From contig NZ_FMZX01000003.1 of NCBI RefSeq assembly GCF_900101615.1, positions 62,001-126,000 on the forward strand: a stretch of 64,000 bases of DNA, given 5' to 3'. Below are positions 29,143 to 38,000 of the stretch, piece by piece. Source of the stretch: Belnapia rosea (GTDB lineage: Bacteria; Pseudomonadota; Alphaproteobacteria; Acetobacterales; Acetobacteraceae). The notes beneath the pieces are model-generated. The model did not search any database and was not told where the DNA came from. It saw only the letters and a list, made by a program, of their open reading frames with translations. Position 1 is the first letter of the stretch, and the number at the start of each line of letters is the position of its first letter. The position numbers and the translations under genes are program-made.

Positions 29143-29181
29143 CCCGAGTCGTGCGAACGAATCGCTGACCTGCGACTCGGG
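29143..29181. repeat. Inverted repeat in the acs/DUF1674 convergent gap
   Basis: CCCGAGTCG (29143-29151) pairs with CGACTCGGG (29173-29181) across 21 bases. A separate perfect 12-base palindrome, CTTGAATTCAAG, lies at 29124-29135. The gap (29074-29285) is AT-richer than the flanking genes and holds no open frame that I can support. Confidence 0.5.
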
Positions 29182-29246
29182 CCGGCCGGAAACCCTTCCA
29201 TCGCAAGGATTTGTGGGCAGCCAGTGCGGCCGCCCACAACTCCGTT

Positions 29247-29277
29247 CCTGCTCCGGTCCTGCTGCGACCGGAGCAGG
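29247..29277. terminator. 12-bp perfect hairpin between acs and DUF1674
   Basis: CCTGCTCCGGTC (29247-29258), 7-base loop, exact reverse complement (29266-29277). It lies 8 bases beyond the DUF1674 stop and between convergent genes, so it probably ends transcripts from both sides. There is no long T-run. Confidence 0.6.
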
Positions 29278-29285
29278 GGTGGCAA

Positions 29286-29555
29286 TCAGAAGTCGCTGAC
29301 GCGCCCCTTCCGCTCCCAGTCGCCGTAACGGGTCGGCTCTGGCCCGGCAGGGCCGCCGACCTCCTTCATCCGCAGCGGCTGGTCGGGCGGTGGGTCACCG
29401 GCAGGCGGCATGGTCGGGTCGCCCGGAATGGGCATGTCCGGCCCTGTCGGGTCGGTGACAGGCGGGGGCGGGATCTCGGGGCCGGGCGGTGGCGTCGGAA
29501 TCGGCGGCACCGGGGCCGGCGGGTCGCTCGGAGGCAGCGGGGTGGGGTCGGACAT
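29286..29555 (-). CDS. DUF1674 protein (SDHAF4-like) with a proline-rich N-terminal part
   Basis: 89 residues from ATG 29555 (AAGGAG upstream). The last 27 residues contain the DUF1674 core, EVGGPAGPEPTRYGDWERKG ending in VSDF. In mitochondria the homologous SDHAF4/Sdh8 binds flavinylated SdhA and helps assemble succinate dehydrogenase. The first about 60 residues are an unusual proline-rich stretch (repeated PPP, DPP and GPD units), likely extended and disordered. No sdh genes are in the window. Confidence 0.85.
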   Translation of the reverse strand: MSDPTPLPPSDPPAPVPPIPTPPPGPEIPPPPVTDPTGPDMPIPGDPTMPPAGDPPPDQPLRMKEVGGPAGPEPTRYGDWERKGRVSDF

Positions 29556-29665
29556 GACGGCTCCTTCTTGTCGAATGGCAGGGCTGGGCCTCATCTGGGG
29601 AGGCGCCGCTGCCTCGCCAACGCGTGGCGACGCACGAGGTGCACGAAGCAAGGGAACGGCATCTG

Positions 29666-30604
29666 ATGGGCGGATATCTGCGCACCGCAATCCTGCTGGC
29701 CGGGCTGACGGCCCTGTTCCTCGCCATCGGCTATCTGCTGGGCGGGCGGCAGGGCATGGTCATCGCCTTCCTGATCGCCTGCGCCACCAATCTCTGGTCC
29801 TGGTGGAACAGCGACCGTGTCGTACTCTCCATGCACAATGCCGAGCCCATCGCCCCGGAGAGCGCCCCGCGTCTCTACCGGATGGTGGAAGGGCTGGCGC
29901 AGCGGGCGGGGCTGCCCATGCCGGCCCTCTACGTGATCCATGAGGACCAGCCGAACGCCTTCGCCACCGGTCGCAACCCCGAAAATGCTGCGGTCGCGGT
30001 GAATACCGGGCTGCTCGACCTGATGTCGGAGCAGGAGGTCGCCGGAGTGGTGGCGCATGAGCTGGCGCATATCAGGCACCGTGACACCTTGCTGATGACG
30101 CTGACGGCAACGCTCGCCGGCGCCATCGGCATGCTGGCGCAATTCGGGTTCCTCTTCGGCGGCCGGACGGAGGATGGCAGGCGCAACCCCTTCGGTCCGA
30201 TCGGCGCGCTGCTGCTGGTGATCGTCGGCCCGATCGCCGCGATGCTGGTGCAGATGGCGATCAGCCGCAGCCGGGAATACGAGGCCGACAAGCTGGGCGC
30301 CGAGATCTGCGGCGACCCGCGCTGGCTTGCTTCCGGCCTGCAGAAGCTCGAACACTACAAGCAGGGGCTGGTGAACCATACCGCGGAGGCGCATCCGGCC
30401 AGCGCGCATCTGTTCATCATCAATCCGCTGTCCGGCCTCCGGATGGACAGCCTCTTCACCACCCATCCACCAACCGAGGAGCGTATCCGCCGCCTGTTGG
30501 CGATGGCGCCGTCGGTGCCAACCCGCGGCGGCTGGGGCGGCACGCCGGTGGCGCCGCCCGCCAGCCCCTGGGGTTCGACGGGCCGCCGCAACCCTTGGGG
30601 ATGA
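29666..30604 (+). CDS. htpX: M48 family membrane zinc protease HtpX
   Basis: 312 residues from ATG 29666 (AAGGGAA upstream); a GTG 42 bases earlier in frame lacks a site. Two N-terminal membrane helices (about 7-24 and 28-45), zinc site H131-E132-H135 (HELAH), two more helices around 147-195, then [10 protein letters not shown] with the third zinc ligand. HtpX degrades damaged inner-membrane proteins, with its active site facing the cytosol. The glycine/proline-rich C-terminal tail (from about 285) is typical of alphaproteobacterial HtpX. Confidence 0.95.
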   Translation: MGGYLRTAILLAGLTALFLAIGYLLGGRQGMVIAFLIACATNLWSWWNSDRVVLSMHNAEPIAPESAPRLYRMVEGLAQRAGLPMPALYVIHEDQPNAFATGRNPENAAVAVNTGLLDLMSEQEVAGVVAHELAHIRHRDTLLMTLTATLAGAIGMLAQFGFLFGGRTEDGRRNPFGPIGALLLVIVGPIAAMLVQMAISRSREYEADKLGAEICGDPRWLASGLQKLEHYKQGLVNHTAEAHPASAHLFIINPLSGLRMDSLFTTHPPTEERIRRLLAMAPSVPTRGGWGGTPVAPPASPWGSTGRRNPWG

Positions 30605-30710
30605 CCGGCGCTTGAGGCAGGATCCCGCCCCACGCCGGCTCAGTGTTCAAGCAAGCCTGTACCTCCGGCCTGGTTAAGGTCACCGAGCCGGAGTTCTCGA
30701 GGAGTCCTGC

Positions 30711-31085
30711 ATGGTCCGTACCGCCCTCATCGCCGCGTTGATGCTCGCCCCCGCCCTGCCCGCCATGGCGCAGGATGCCGCGGCCGGCCAGCGCGTCTTC
30801 AACCAATGCCGCGCCTGCCACACGATCGAGGCCGGCGGCCGCAACGGCGTCGGCCCCAACCTCCACGGCGTGGTCGGCCGCAAGGCCGGCAGCATCGAGG
30901 GCTTCCGCTATTCCGCCAGCATGCGCGAGAAGGCTGGGGGCGGCCTGACCTGGGACGAGGATACCTTGCGCGCCTATCTCGCCAACCCGAAGGCGGTGGT
31001 GCCGGCCGGCTCCATGTCCTATCCCGGCCTGCGCAACGAGCAGCAGCTGAACGACCTGATCGCCTATCTCAAATCCAACAGCTGA
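30711..31085 (+). CDS. Class I c-type cytochrome, periplasmic
   Basis: 124 residues. A signal peptide (1-20, cut after PAMA) precedes one haem site CRACH (33-37) and an axial methionine at about 102 (PAGSMSYPG). The GPNLHGVVGRKAG and YSASMREK patterns are those of cytochrome c2/c550 family proteins, which shuttle electrons to terminal oxidases. Ribosome site GAGGAG. It ends 4 bases from the convergent zincin gene. Confidence 0.95.
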   Translation: MVRTALIAALMLAPALPAMAQDAAAGQRVFNQCRACHTIEAGGRNGVGPNLHGVVGRKAGSIEGFRYSASMREKAGGGLTWDEDTLRAYLANPKAVVPAGSMSYPGLRNEQQLNDLIAYLKSNS

Positions 31086-31089
31086 TCAT

Positions 31090-31524
31090 TCAGCCGAGGA
31101 AGGCCGGCCGCGCCGCAAGATCGATATCGATGCCGGCGGTGCGGAGCGAGGCCACCAGCTCGGCCTCCGGCATCCGTGCATGCCGGACCAGCAGGCCGAG
31201 ATAGAGGCCGACAAAGGCCGGGCCATGCCCGGCGCTCTCGCCCTCCGCCGTGCTGGTCATGGCATGCGCCAGCTCATGCAGCAGGACCCAGCTGGGCAAT
31301 TCGGGCGGTGCCTCGATGGCGAGCCGCGTCGCCCGCGCCACCGTGCGCCGGGCCTGGCGCGGCAGGGGCCTGACGCGGGGCGGGAAGCGCAGCCCCTCGG
31401 CCGCCCAGACATGATCGACCAGCGCCTGCAGCTGTGCGAAGGGGACGAGCGAGGTGTCGCGCGGCGCCACCACCCGGTCCTCCCAGGCATAGAGGCGGCG
31501 GGCCGCGGCATCCTCGCGGCTCAC
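31090..31524 (-). CDS. Putative SprT-like zinc-dependent protein (zincin)
   Basis: 144 residues with H83-E84-x-x-H87 (LLHELAHAM) followed by a third potential ligand at H100 (GHGPAFVGLY). The spacing resembles small SprT/WSS1-type or phage-encoded metallopeptidases. There is no signal peptide or membrane segment. Its ATG overlaps the stop of the DUF2786 gene upstream (ATGA), so the two are made together. Substrate unknown; the pair could act in protein or DNA-protein turnover, but this is inference. Confidence 0.7.
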   Translation of the reverse strand: MSREDAAARRLYAWEDRVVAPRDTSLVPFAQLQALVDHVWAAEGLRFPPRVRPLPRQARRTVARATRLAIEAPPELPSWVLLHELAHAMTSTAEGESAGHGPAFVGLYLGLLVRHARMPEAELVASLRTAGIDIDLAARPAFLG

Positions 31525-32252
31525 CGCAGCCGCCTGGCTCCGGGATCGGCGCCAACGGGCCGGTTGAGCCCGACGCGCCCGCCCGCCGCCGCACCATGGC
31601 CCCAGGCGCTGCGGTCCCGCACTGTCGCGCTGCTGGTCACCGTCCGCAGCCGGATGCCGAGGGTGCGGAAGCCCTCATCCACCTTCCGCTCCTTGGCCAG
31701 CACCAGCGCGGTGCCGGTGGAGGTCGTGGCGTGTCGTGCCTCGGCCGCCGCCTGGCGCTCACCGGCCATGGCATCGAGGCGCTTGGCCACCCGGTCGGCG
31801 AAGCCGTAGCGGAAGCTCCGCAGGACGGCCTGGCCGGGCAGCGGGTTGCTGCGGTAGGCCGGGCTGCGGCGGTAGCGCGCCTCCTCCCAGGCCAGGGCGC
31901 CCTCGATCACCCGCAGCAGGTATTCCGCCATCTGCACATCCGGCTCTAGGCCATAGAGCACGAAATCCTCGCGCCCATCGGTCCAGCCGCGGCATTCGCA
32001 GAGCCGCAGCACGGAGGGGAAGAGCCAGCGCAGCGCGAGGCGTGCCGTCCCCCGCACGGTGAGGCGCGCCTGGATGCAGGCCTCCTCGCGCAGCTCCACC
32101 TCGCCCATGGAGAGGCCATAGACTTCCAGCAGCTCGCCCACCTTGGCTGCTGCCGCCATGGCCTCCGCCTCGGAGCAGCCGCGCTCGACGGTCTTGGCGG
32201 CGAGCGCCCGGATGCGAGCCTTTACCTTGGCGAGTTCGGTCTGCTGGTCCAT
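31521..32252 (-). CDS. DUF2786 domain protein
   Basis: 243 residues from ATG 32252. The N-terminal about 45 residues fit DUF2786, a short helical domain (VKARIRALAAKTVERGCSEAEAMAAA). The middle has conserved-looking tryptophans and FVLYGLEPDVQMAEYLL, and a C-terminal helix rich in Arg and Ala follows. DUF2786 proteins are poorly characterised, turn up on phages and plasmids as well as chromosomes, and have no known activity. Coupled to the zincin gene. Confidence 0.75.
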   Translation of the reverse strand: MDQQTELAKVKARIRALAAKTVERGCSEAEAMAAAAKVGELLEVYGLSMGEVELREEACIQARLTVRGTARLALRWLFPSVLRLCECRGWTDGREDFVLYGLEPDVQMAEYLLRVIEGALAWEEARYRRSPAYRSNPLPGQAVLRSFRYGFADRVAKRLDAMAGERQAAAEARHATTSTGTALVLAKERKVDEGFRTLGIRLRTVTSSATVRDRSAWGHGAAAGGRVGLNRPVGADPGARRLR

Positions 32253-32331
32253 CCCGGCGAGATGAGGGGGCGCCCGCCCGGTGGTCAAGGCCCGGCCCAC
32301 AGGGCTAGGCTGGCCGGCACAGGAGGACCCG

Positions 32332-32715
32332 ATGCCGAGCTATATCTTCGACCATGTGCATCTGCGCAGCCCGAACCCCGAGGCGACCGCCGCCTGGTTC
32401 GAGGAGATGCTGGGCGCCGAGATCATCCGCAGCACGCAGCAGGGGAAGCCGCGCATCGACATGAAGGTGGGCGGACAGGATGTCTTCATCATCCAGGCCG
32501 ATGGCGCCGCCGCGGCGCCGCCCTCCGCCCCCTATCAGGGCATCGACCATTTCGGGCTAAGCGTGCAGGGGCTCGACGAGGCGGTGGCCGGGCTGAAGGC
32601 CAAGGGCGTGCAGTTCACCATGGAGCCGACCTCGCCCCGTCCCGGCATCCGCATCTGCTTCATCCGCGGGCCGGAAAACATCTCGATCGAGCTGCTGGAG
32701 CGGACGCCGGCCTGA
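32332..32715 (+). CDS. VOC (glyoxalase/bleomycin-resistance fold) family protein
   Basis: 127 residues from ATG 32332 (AGGAGG 6 bases upstream). Two beta-alpha-beta-beta-beta modules are visible: FDHVHLRSPNPEATAAWFEE at the start and IDHFGLSVQGLDEAVAGL in the middle. Metal ligands would be H8 or H10, H74 and a late glutamate (SIELLE). VOC enzymes include glyoxalase I, dioxygenases and resistance proteins; which this is cannot be told. Confidence 0.88.
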   Translation: MPSYIFDHVHLRSPNPEATAAWFEEMLGAEIIRSTQQGKPRIDMKVGGQDVFIIQADGAAAAPPSAPYQGIDHFGLSVQGLDEAVAGLKAKGVQFTMEPTSPRPGIRICFIRGPENISIELLERTPA

Positions 32716-32834
32716 CCAGAATTGAGCCAGAATTGAAATGGTCATGTGCCGCGAGGGGCCGTGCGTTGTCTTGCGGCGTCGACATGGTTAGCCTTCGCGG
32801 AAAGGGCGCATGACGCGCCTTTCTGGAGGAATTC

Positions 32835-34058
32835 ATGACGTTCAGCCTTCGGCGGCACATGGCGATTGCCGGCGCGCTTGCCCTCTCCCTGACGGCTCCG
32901 GCATTGGCCCAGCAGGCTGCGGCCCCGGCGGCCACGCCCGGATGGGCGCAGGGACGCCCGGCCGACCAGGCGAGCAGCCCGCTGGCCCCGCATGCGCCAC
33001 GGCTGACGGCGACGCCGGCCGATCGCATCCCGTTGGATTCCATCCGGCTGCCCGAGGGTTTCAAGGCCGAGCTCTGGGCCTCCGGCATGCCGGGTGCGCG
33101 CATGATGGCCCGAGGCGAGGACGGCACCGTCTATGTCGGCACGCGCACGATAGGGCGCGTCTATGCCGTGAAGGACCAGGGCGGCACGCGCAGCACGCGG
33201 GTCCTGGCGCAGCGGCTCGACCAGCCGAACGGCGTGGCGGTGCGCGACGGTGCCCTCTATGTCATCGCGATCAACCGGGTGCTGCGCTTCGACAACATCG
33301 CGCAGAACCCGAATGCCGAGCCGGTCGAGCTGACCGAGGCCTTCGCCCTGCCCACCGAGGCGCATCACGGGTGGAAATTCGCCGCCTTCGGGCCGGATGG
33401 CAAGCTCTACATGAATGTCGGCGTGCCTTGTAACGTCTGCAATTTCGACGAGAACCGGCACGCCCTGATCCTGCGCTACAACCCGGACGGTTCCGGGCGC
33501 GAGGTGATGGGTCACGGCATCCGCAATTCGGTCGGCTTCGACTGGCGGCCGGGGACGAATGTTCTCTACGCCAGCAACAACGGGCGGGACTGGGCGGGCA
33601 ATGACGCGCCCGAGGATACGCTGCACCGGCTGTCGCGCCCGGGCGAGCATCATGGCTTCCCCTACTGCTCCGGCAATGCCTGGCAGGATCCCGGGCATAC
33701 CGGGCGCCAGTGCTCGGAATTCCCGGCGCCGGTGGCCATGCTCGGGCCGCACGCGGCGGCGTTGGGCATGCGCTTCTACACCGGGACGATGTTCCCCGAG
33801 GCCTATCGCGGACGCGCCTTCATCGCCCGGCATGGTTCCTGGAACCGCGACGCGAAGATCGGCTTCGACGTCGTGACCGTCACGCTGAACGAGGACGGCT
33901 CGCAAGGGCGGATGGAGCCCTTCCTGACCGGGCTGCTGGAGACCGGCGACAACAGCTTCAAGGGGCGGCCGACCGATGTGCTCGTGATGCCCGACGGGTC
34001 GCTGCTCGTCTCCGACGAGCAGAATGGCGCGATCTACCGCATTACCTATCAGCGGTGA
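32835..34058 (+). CDS. Periplasmic PQQ-dependent sugar dehydrogenase-like protein (sorbosone dehydrogenase family)
   Basis: 407 residues. Sec signal peptide (about 1-25, cut after ALA), then a linker and a beta-propeller with LPEGFKAELWASGMPGAR, LDQPNGVAV, NVGVPCNVC, GIRNSVGFDW, HHGFPYCSGNAWQDP and RHGSWNRDAKIG. The paired cysteines make internal disulfides plausible. The GTG of a two-haem cytochrome gene overlaps its stop, so the product probably donates electrons directly to that cytochrome. Sugar substrate and PQQ binding are inferred from the family. Confidence 0.88.
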   Translation: MTFSLRRHMAIAGALALSLTAPALAQQAAAPAATPGWAQGRPADQASSPLAPHAPRLTATPADRIPLDSIRLPEGFKAELWASGMPGARMMARGEDGTVYVGTRTIGRVYAVKDQGGTRSTRVLAQRLDQPNGVAVRDGALYVIAINRVLRFDNIAQNPNAEPVELTEAFALPTEAHHGWKFAAFGPDGKLYMNVGVPCNVCNFDENRHALILRYNPDGSGREVMGHGIRNSVGFDWRPGTNVLYASNNGRDWAGNDAPEDTLHRLSRPGEHHGFPYCSGNAWQDPGHTGRQCSEFPAPVAMLGPHAAALGMRFYTGTMFPEAYRGRAFIARHGSWNRDAKIGFDVVTVTLNEDGSQGRMEPFLTGLLETGDNSFKGRPTDVLVMPDGSLLVSDEQNGAIYRITYQR

Positions 34059-34651
34059 CGGGCTTGCGGGTTCTGATGCTGGGGCTGGCGCTGATGGCGC
34101 CGGCCCTTCCCGCCGCCGCGCAGGATGCCGCAGCAGGGCGAGGCGCGGCCTTGGTGGCGGAGCGCAACTGCGGCGCCTGCCATGGCGAGCGGGGCGTCTC
34201 GGCCATGCCCTCGATCCCGTCACTGGCCGGGCAGCAGCGGGAATTCATCGCCCTGCAACTCGTCCTGTTCCGCGAGGGCCTGCGGGACGTGCCGGCCATG
34301 CAGGCGCCCGCTGACGGGTTGACGGATCAGGATGTGGAAGATCTCGGCGCCTATTTCGCCGCCCTGCCCCACGCGCCGCCACCGGACCGCGCGCCGCAGG
34401 ACGCCGCGGCCTATGCCGGCGGGGAGGCGCTGGCGAATCAGCTGCGCTGCGGCGTGTGCCACCTGCCGAGCCTCGCGGGGCAGAACCAGGTGCCGCATAT
34501 CGCGGGGCAGCGGGAGGAATATCTGGCGGAAGAGCTGAAGGCCTATCGCGACAGCAGGCGGCACGGCACCGACACGCAGATGAATGGCGTGGTCCAGGGG
34601 CTGAGCGACGCGCAGATCGAGCAGATCGCGCATTACGTGTCGCAGCGGTAG
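34055..34651 (+). CDS. Two-haem cytochrome c (c4-like), periplasmic
   Basis: 198 residues with a GTG start overlapping the dehydrogenase stop. A signal peptide ends after AAA. Haem sites CGACH and CGVCH lie about 95 residues apart, each in a separate cytochrome c fold, as in cytochrome c4. It would accept electrons from the dehydrogenase-like partner and pass them to an oxidase. The pair is a self-contained periplasmic oxidation module. It ends 16 bases from the convergent sua5 gene. Confidence 0.92.
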   Translation: MTGLRVLMLGLALMAPALPAAAQDAAAGRGAALVAERNCGACHGERGVSAMPSIPSLAGQQREFIALQLVLFREGLRDVPAMQAPADGLTDQDVEDLGAYFAALPHAPPPDRAPQDAAAYAGGEALANQLRCGVCHLPSLAGQNQVPHIAGQREEYLAEELKAYRDSRRHGTDTQMNGVVQGLSDAQIEQIAHYVSQR

Positions 34652-34667
34652 GAAAGGCGGCGGCGCG

Positions 34668-35642
34668 TCAGCCGCGCGGCGCCGCCGCCCGCGTCAGCCG
34701 GTCGTTGATCGCGGCGCCGAGCCCCGTCTCCGGCACCGGCATGGCGGCGATGCCGCGGCAGCCGCGTGCGGTGCCCACTGTGTCCAGCCACCGCAGCCCG
34801 GCAAAGAGGCGCGCCGCCGCCTCCCGCAGATCACCGGCCTCGGAGAGGTTCCAGACCACCGCCGCGCCGGGGAGTGGGGCGCCAAAGGCAAGCAGCGCCT
34901 CATCCGCTGCGGCATGGGTGGCGCCGAGCCGCACCGGCAGGGCAGGGGCGTAGTGGGAGAGCATCATCCCCGGCGAGCGCAGCGAGGCCGTCGCTGCCGC
35001 GGCCGAGAGCGGCAGGGTGCGGCCGACCGGGCCAAGTTCCGCCTCGATTGCCTCCACCGGCACTCCGCCGGGCCGCAGCAGGACCGGTCCGGACCCGGTC
35101 AGGTCGAGCACGGTTGACTCCACCCCGACTTCACAGGGTCCATCATCCAGCACCGCGGCGATGCGTCCATCGAGCCCGGCGAGCACATGCTCGGCCGTGG
35201 TCGGGCTGACCTGGCCGGACCGGTTGGCGGAAGGGGCCGCCACCGGCACCCCCGCCGCCCGCAGCAGCGCCAGCGCCGCCGGATGTGCCGGCACCCGCAC
35301 CGCCAGCGTGTCCAGCCCGGCACCGGCCAGCAGGTCGATCCGGCAATCCGGCCGGCGCGGCAGCACCAGGGTCAGCGGGCCGGGCCAGAAACGGGCGGCG
35401 AGGCGGCGGGCGCGGTCATCGGCGCGGATATCGGCGAAGGCCGCCTCGGCATCCGGATAGTGGCAGATCAGCGGGTTGAAATGCGGCCGGCCCTTGGCCT
35501 CGAAGATGCTGGCGACCGCACGCGCATTCCGCGCATCGCCGCCGAGGCCATAGACCGTCTCGGTCGGGAAGGCGACCAGCGCCCCCTCGCGCAGCAGCGC
35601 CGCCGCCCGCCCGGTCTGCGCCGGGGTCAGCCGTTCCGTCAT
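34668..35642 (-). CDS. sua5: L-threonylcarbamoyladenylate synthase, Sua5 type
   Basis: 324 residues from ATG 35642. The YrdC fold (about 1-190) shows FPTETVYGLGGDA, KGRPHFNPL and APSANRSGQVSPTTAEHV. The C-terminal Sua5 domain (about 240-324) is joined by a linker containing SPGMMLSHYAP, the marker that separates Sua5 from short TsaC. It makes threonylcarbamoyl-AMP for the t6A37 tRNA modification. Its start overlaps the cysQ stop, giving a coupled pair. Confidence 0.95.
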   Translation of the reverse strand: MTERLTPAQTGRAAALLREGALVAFPTETVYGLGGDARNARAVASIFEAKGRPHFNPLICHYPDAEAAFADIRADDRARRLAARFWPGPLTLVLPRRPDCRIDLLAGAGLDTLAVRVPAHPAALALLRAAGVPVAAPSANRSGQVSPTTAEHVLAGLDGRIAAVLDDGPCEVGVESTVLDLTGSGPVLLRPGGVPVEAIEAELGPVGRTLPLSAAAATASLRSPGMMLSHYAPALPVRLGATHAAADEALLAFGAPLPGAAVVWNLSEAGDLREAAARLFAGLRWLDTVGTARGCRGIAAMPVPETGLGAAINDRLTRAAAPRG

Positions 35643-36397
35643 GCGCCGCGGCAGATGAAGTCGGGGTTGCGCCAGCCCGGCTTGCCATAGCGAAGGGCCG
35701 TGCCGTCCACCAGCGTCACCGCCCCGCCGGCCGCCTCCACCAGCGCCTGGCCGGCGGCGGAGTCCCATTCCATGGTCGGGCCGAAGCGCGGGTAGAGGTC
35801 AGCCGCGCCTTCCGCCACCCGGCAGAATTTGAGGGCGGAGGAGGCGCTGCGGCGCTCCGCCACCGGGCGCCCGGCGAGGAAGGGACCCATGCGCGGGTCA
35901 TCGGCATACTGGCGGCTGGCCAGCACCGTCAGCCCCTCGGGCGGTGGTTGGCGGACCTGGATCGGCCGGCGTGGCGCCGCATCCTCCTTCCAGGCCCCGG
36001 CGCCGAGCAGGCCGCCGAAGACCTCGCCCGTCGCCGGCAGCGCGAGGGCACCGAGCAACGCGCGGCCCTCCCGTACCAGGCCGATGCAGACGGCATATTC
36101 GGTCCGGCCCTTGGCGAAGTCCCGCGTGCCGTCGAGCGGATCGACCAGCCAGAAGGCCGGGCAGGCCGCGGTGACGAGGCCGCCCGCCACCTCCTCCTCC
36201 GCCACCACCGGGATGTCCGGCGTGGCCGCGCGCAGACCCTCGACGATCAGCGCCTCGGCCACATGATCGGCCTCGGTGACGGGGCTCTCGTCGGATTTGC
36301 GGTCCACCACGAAGCCGGCGCGGCGCACCGCCTCGATCGCGGCAGCGGCGCGGCGGGCGAGGCCGGCGGCGAGTTCCAGCAGGGGGGCATCGTCCAT
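35639..36397 (-). CDS. cysQ: 3'(2'),5'-bisphosphate nucleotidase / inositol-phosphatase family (CysQ-like)
   Basis: 252 residues. Lithium-sensitive phosphatase motifs: EEE near 67-69 and LVDPLDGTRDF (about 84-94, metal ligands D86 and D89), with the second acidic site at MEWDSAAGQALVEAAGG. It removes phosphate from 3'-phosphoadenosine 5'-phosphate made in sulfate assimilation; members also act as inositol or histidinol phosphatases, so the exact substrate is less certain. Translationally coupled to sua5 downstream and divergent from pepA. Confidence 0.87.
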   Translation of the reverse strand: MDDAPLLELAAGLARRAAAAIEAVRRAGFVVDRKSDESPVTEADHVAEALIVEGLRAATPDIPVVAEEEVAGGLVTAACPAFWLVDPLDGTRDFAKGRTEYAVCIGLVREGRALLGALALPATGEVFGGLLGAGAWKEDAAPRRPIQVRQPPPEGLTVLASRQYADDPRMGPFLAGRPVAERRSASSALKFCRVAEGAADLYPRFGPTMEWDSAAGQALVEAAGGAVTLVDGTALRYGKPGWRNPDFICRGA

Positions 36398-36487
36398 AGG
36401 GCCAGCTTTACCTGCCTGGCCCGTCTCCCGCCAGCGGCGGAGGGTGCTATCTTCCAGGGCTAATCTCAGCATCGGAACCCCAGCCGT

Positions 36488-37990
36488 ATGATCGACATCG
36501 CATTCGTGAAACCCGCCCTGCCACGTCATGGCGCGCTGGTGCTGCCCATCGGCGAAGGTGCGGAGGCCCTGGCCGGGCTCGCGCAGGCGATCGATGCGGC
36601 AACGGGCGGGGCGGTGCAGCGGGCGCTCACCGCTGCGGGCTTCAAGGGCCGCAAGGGGCAGAGCTGCACGGTCTGGGGCCCGGCGCTGACGGATGGCGCC
36701 TCCGGCCCGAGCCGCATCGTCGCCATCGGCCTCGGCAAGGAGATAACCCCGGAAGCCGCGGAGGCCGCCGGCGGCGCCCTCTACGCGCTGGTCCAGGCGG
36801 AGCGCGAGGCGGTGGTGGCGGCCGAGGCATTGCCGGCCCCGGTCGCCGCCGCGCTCGCCATGGGCCTGCTGCTGCGCAGCTACCGCTTCGACCGCTACCG
36901 CACGACGGAGAAGGAGGAGGACAAGCCGAAGCTCGAGCGCCTGTCCGTCGCGACCGATGCCGCAACCGCCGCCAAGACGGCCTGGGCCCCGCTGCGCGCC
37001 ATCGCCGATGGCGTCTTCATCACGCGGGACCTGGTGAGCGAGCCGCCGAACGTGCTGAACCCGCCGGAGATGGCGGAGCGCTGCCGGGCGCTCGAGAGCC
37101 TCGGCCTCACCGTCGAGATCATGGGGCCGAAGGAGATGAAAAAGCTCGGCATGGGTGCCCTGCTCGGCGTCGCCATGGGCAGCGCGCAGGAGCCGCGCAT
37201 GGTGGTGCTGCAGTGGAACGGCGCCTCCCGGGGCAAGAAGGCGGGGCAGAAGCCCGTCGCCTTCATCGGCAAGGGCGTGACCTTCGACACGGGCGGCATC
37301 TCCATCAAGCCTGCCGCGGGGATGGAGGACATGAAGTGGGACATGGCGGGCGCCGGCACCGTCATCGGGCTGATGGCGGCGCTGGCCGGCCGCAAGGCGA
37401 AGGTCGATGCCGTCGGCCTCGTCGGCCTGGTCGAGAACATGCCGGGCAGCGCTGCCCAGCGCCCGGGCGACGTGGTGACGACGGCCAGCGGCCAGACCGT
37501 CGAGGTCATCAACACCGATGCCGAAGGCCGCCTCGTGCTGGCCGATGTGATCCATTACTGCCAGACGCGCTTCGCCCCGCGCTTCATGGTCGATCTGGCG
37601 ACGCTGACCGGCGCCATCATCGTCGCCCTCGGCCATGAGCACGCCGGCCTGTTCAGCAATGACGACGAGCTGGCCGGGCGCATCATGGCGGCCGGCAAGG
37701 CGGTGGGCGAGGCTTGCTGGCGCATGCCGCTGGGCGAGGCCTATGACAAGCAGATCAAGTCCGAGATCGCGGACATGAAGAATGTCGGCGGCCGGCCGGG
37801 CGGCTCGATCAGCGCGGCGCAGTTCATCCAGCGCTTCGTCGACACCAAGGCAGGGCCGATGCCCTGGGCGCATCTCGACATCGCCGGCACCGCCTGGAGC
37901 AGCAAGGACCTGCCGACATCGCCGAAGGGGGCGACCGCCTTCGGGCTGCGCCTGCTCGACCGGCTGGTCGCCGAGCATTACGAAGGTTGA
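36488..37990 (+). CDS. pepA: Leucyl aminopeptidase (M17)
   Basis: 500 residues, full length for the family. Di-metal active site: GKGVTFDTGGISIKP, DMAGAGTVIG and NTDAEGRLVLADV are all present. Cytosolic hexameric enzyme that removes N-terminal residues and can also bind DNA in some bacteria. The pepA-holC order is conserved in many proteobacteria, but here a second M17 gene separates them. Ten bases to the next start. Confidence 0.96.
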   Translation: MIDIAFVKPALPRHGALVLPIGEGAEALAGLAQAIDAATGGAVQRALTAAGFKGRKGQSCTVWGPALTDGASGPSRIVAIGLGKEITPEAAEAAGGALYALVQAEREAVVAAEALPAPVAAALAMGLLLRSYRFDRYRTTEKEEDKPKLERLSVATDAATAAKTAWAPLRAIADGVFITRDLVSEPPNVLNPPEMAERCRALESLGLTVEIMGPKEMKKLGMGALLGVAMGSAQEPRMVVLQWNGASRGKKAGQKPVAFIGKGVTFDTGGISIKPAAGMEDMKWDMAGAGTVIGLMAALAGRKAKVDAVGLVGLVENMPGSAAQRPGDVVTTASGQTVEVINTDAEGRLVLADVIHYCQTRFAPRFMVDLATLTGAIIVALGHEHAGLFSNDDELAGRIMAAGKAVGEACWRMPLGEAYDKQIKSEIADMKNVGGRPGGSISAAQFIQRFVDTKAGPMPWAHLDIAGTAWSSKDLPTSPKGATAFGLRLLDRLVAEHYEG

Positions 37991-38000
37991 GCAGCGCTTC

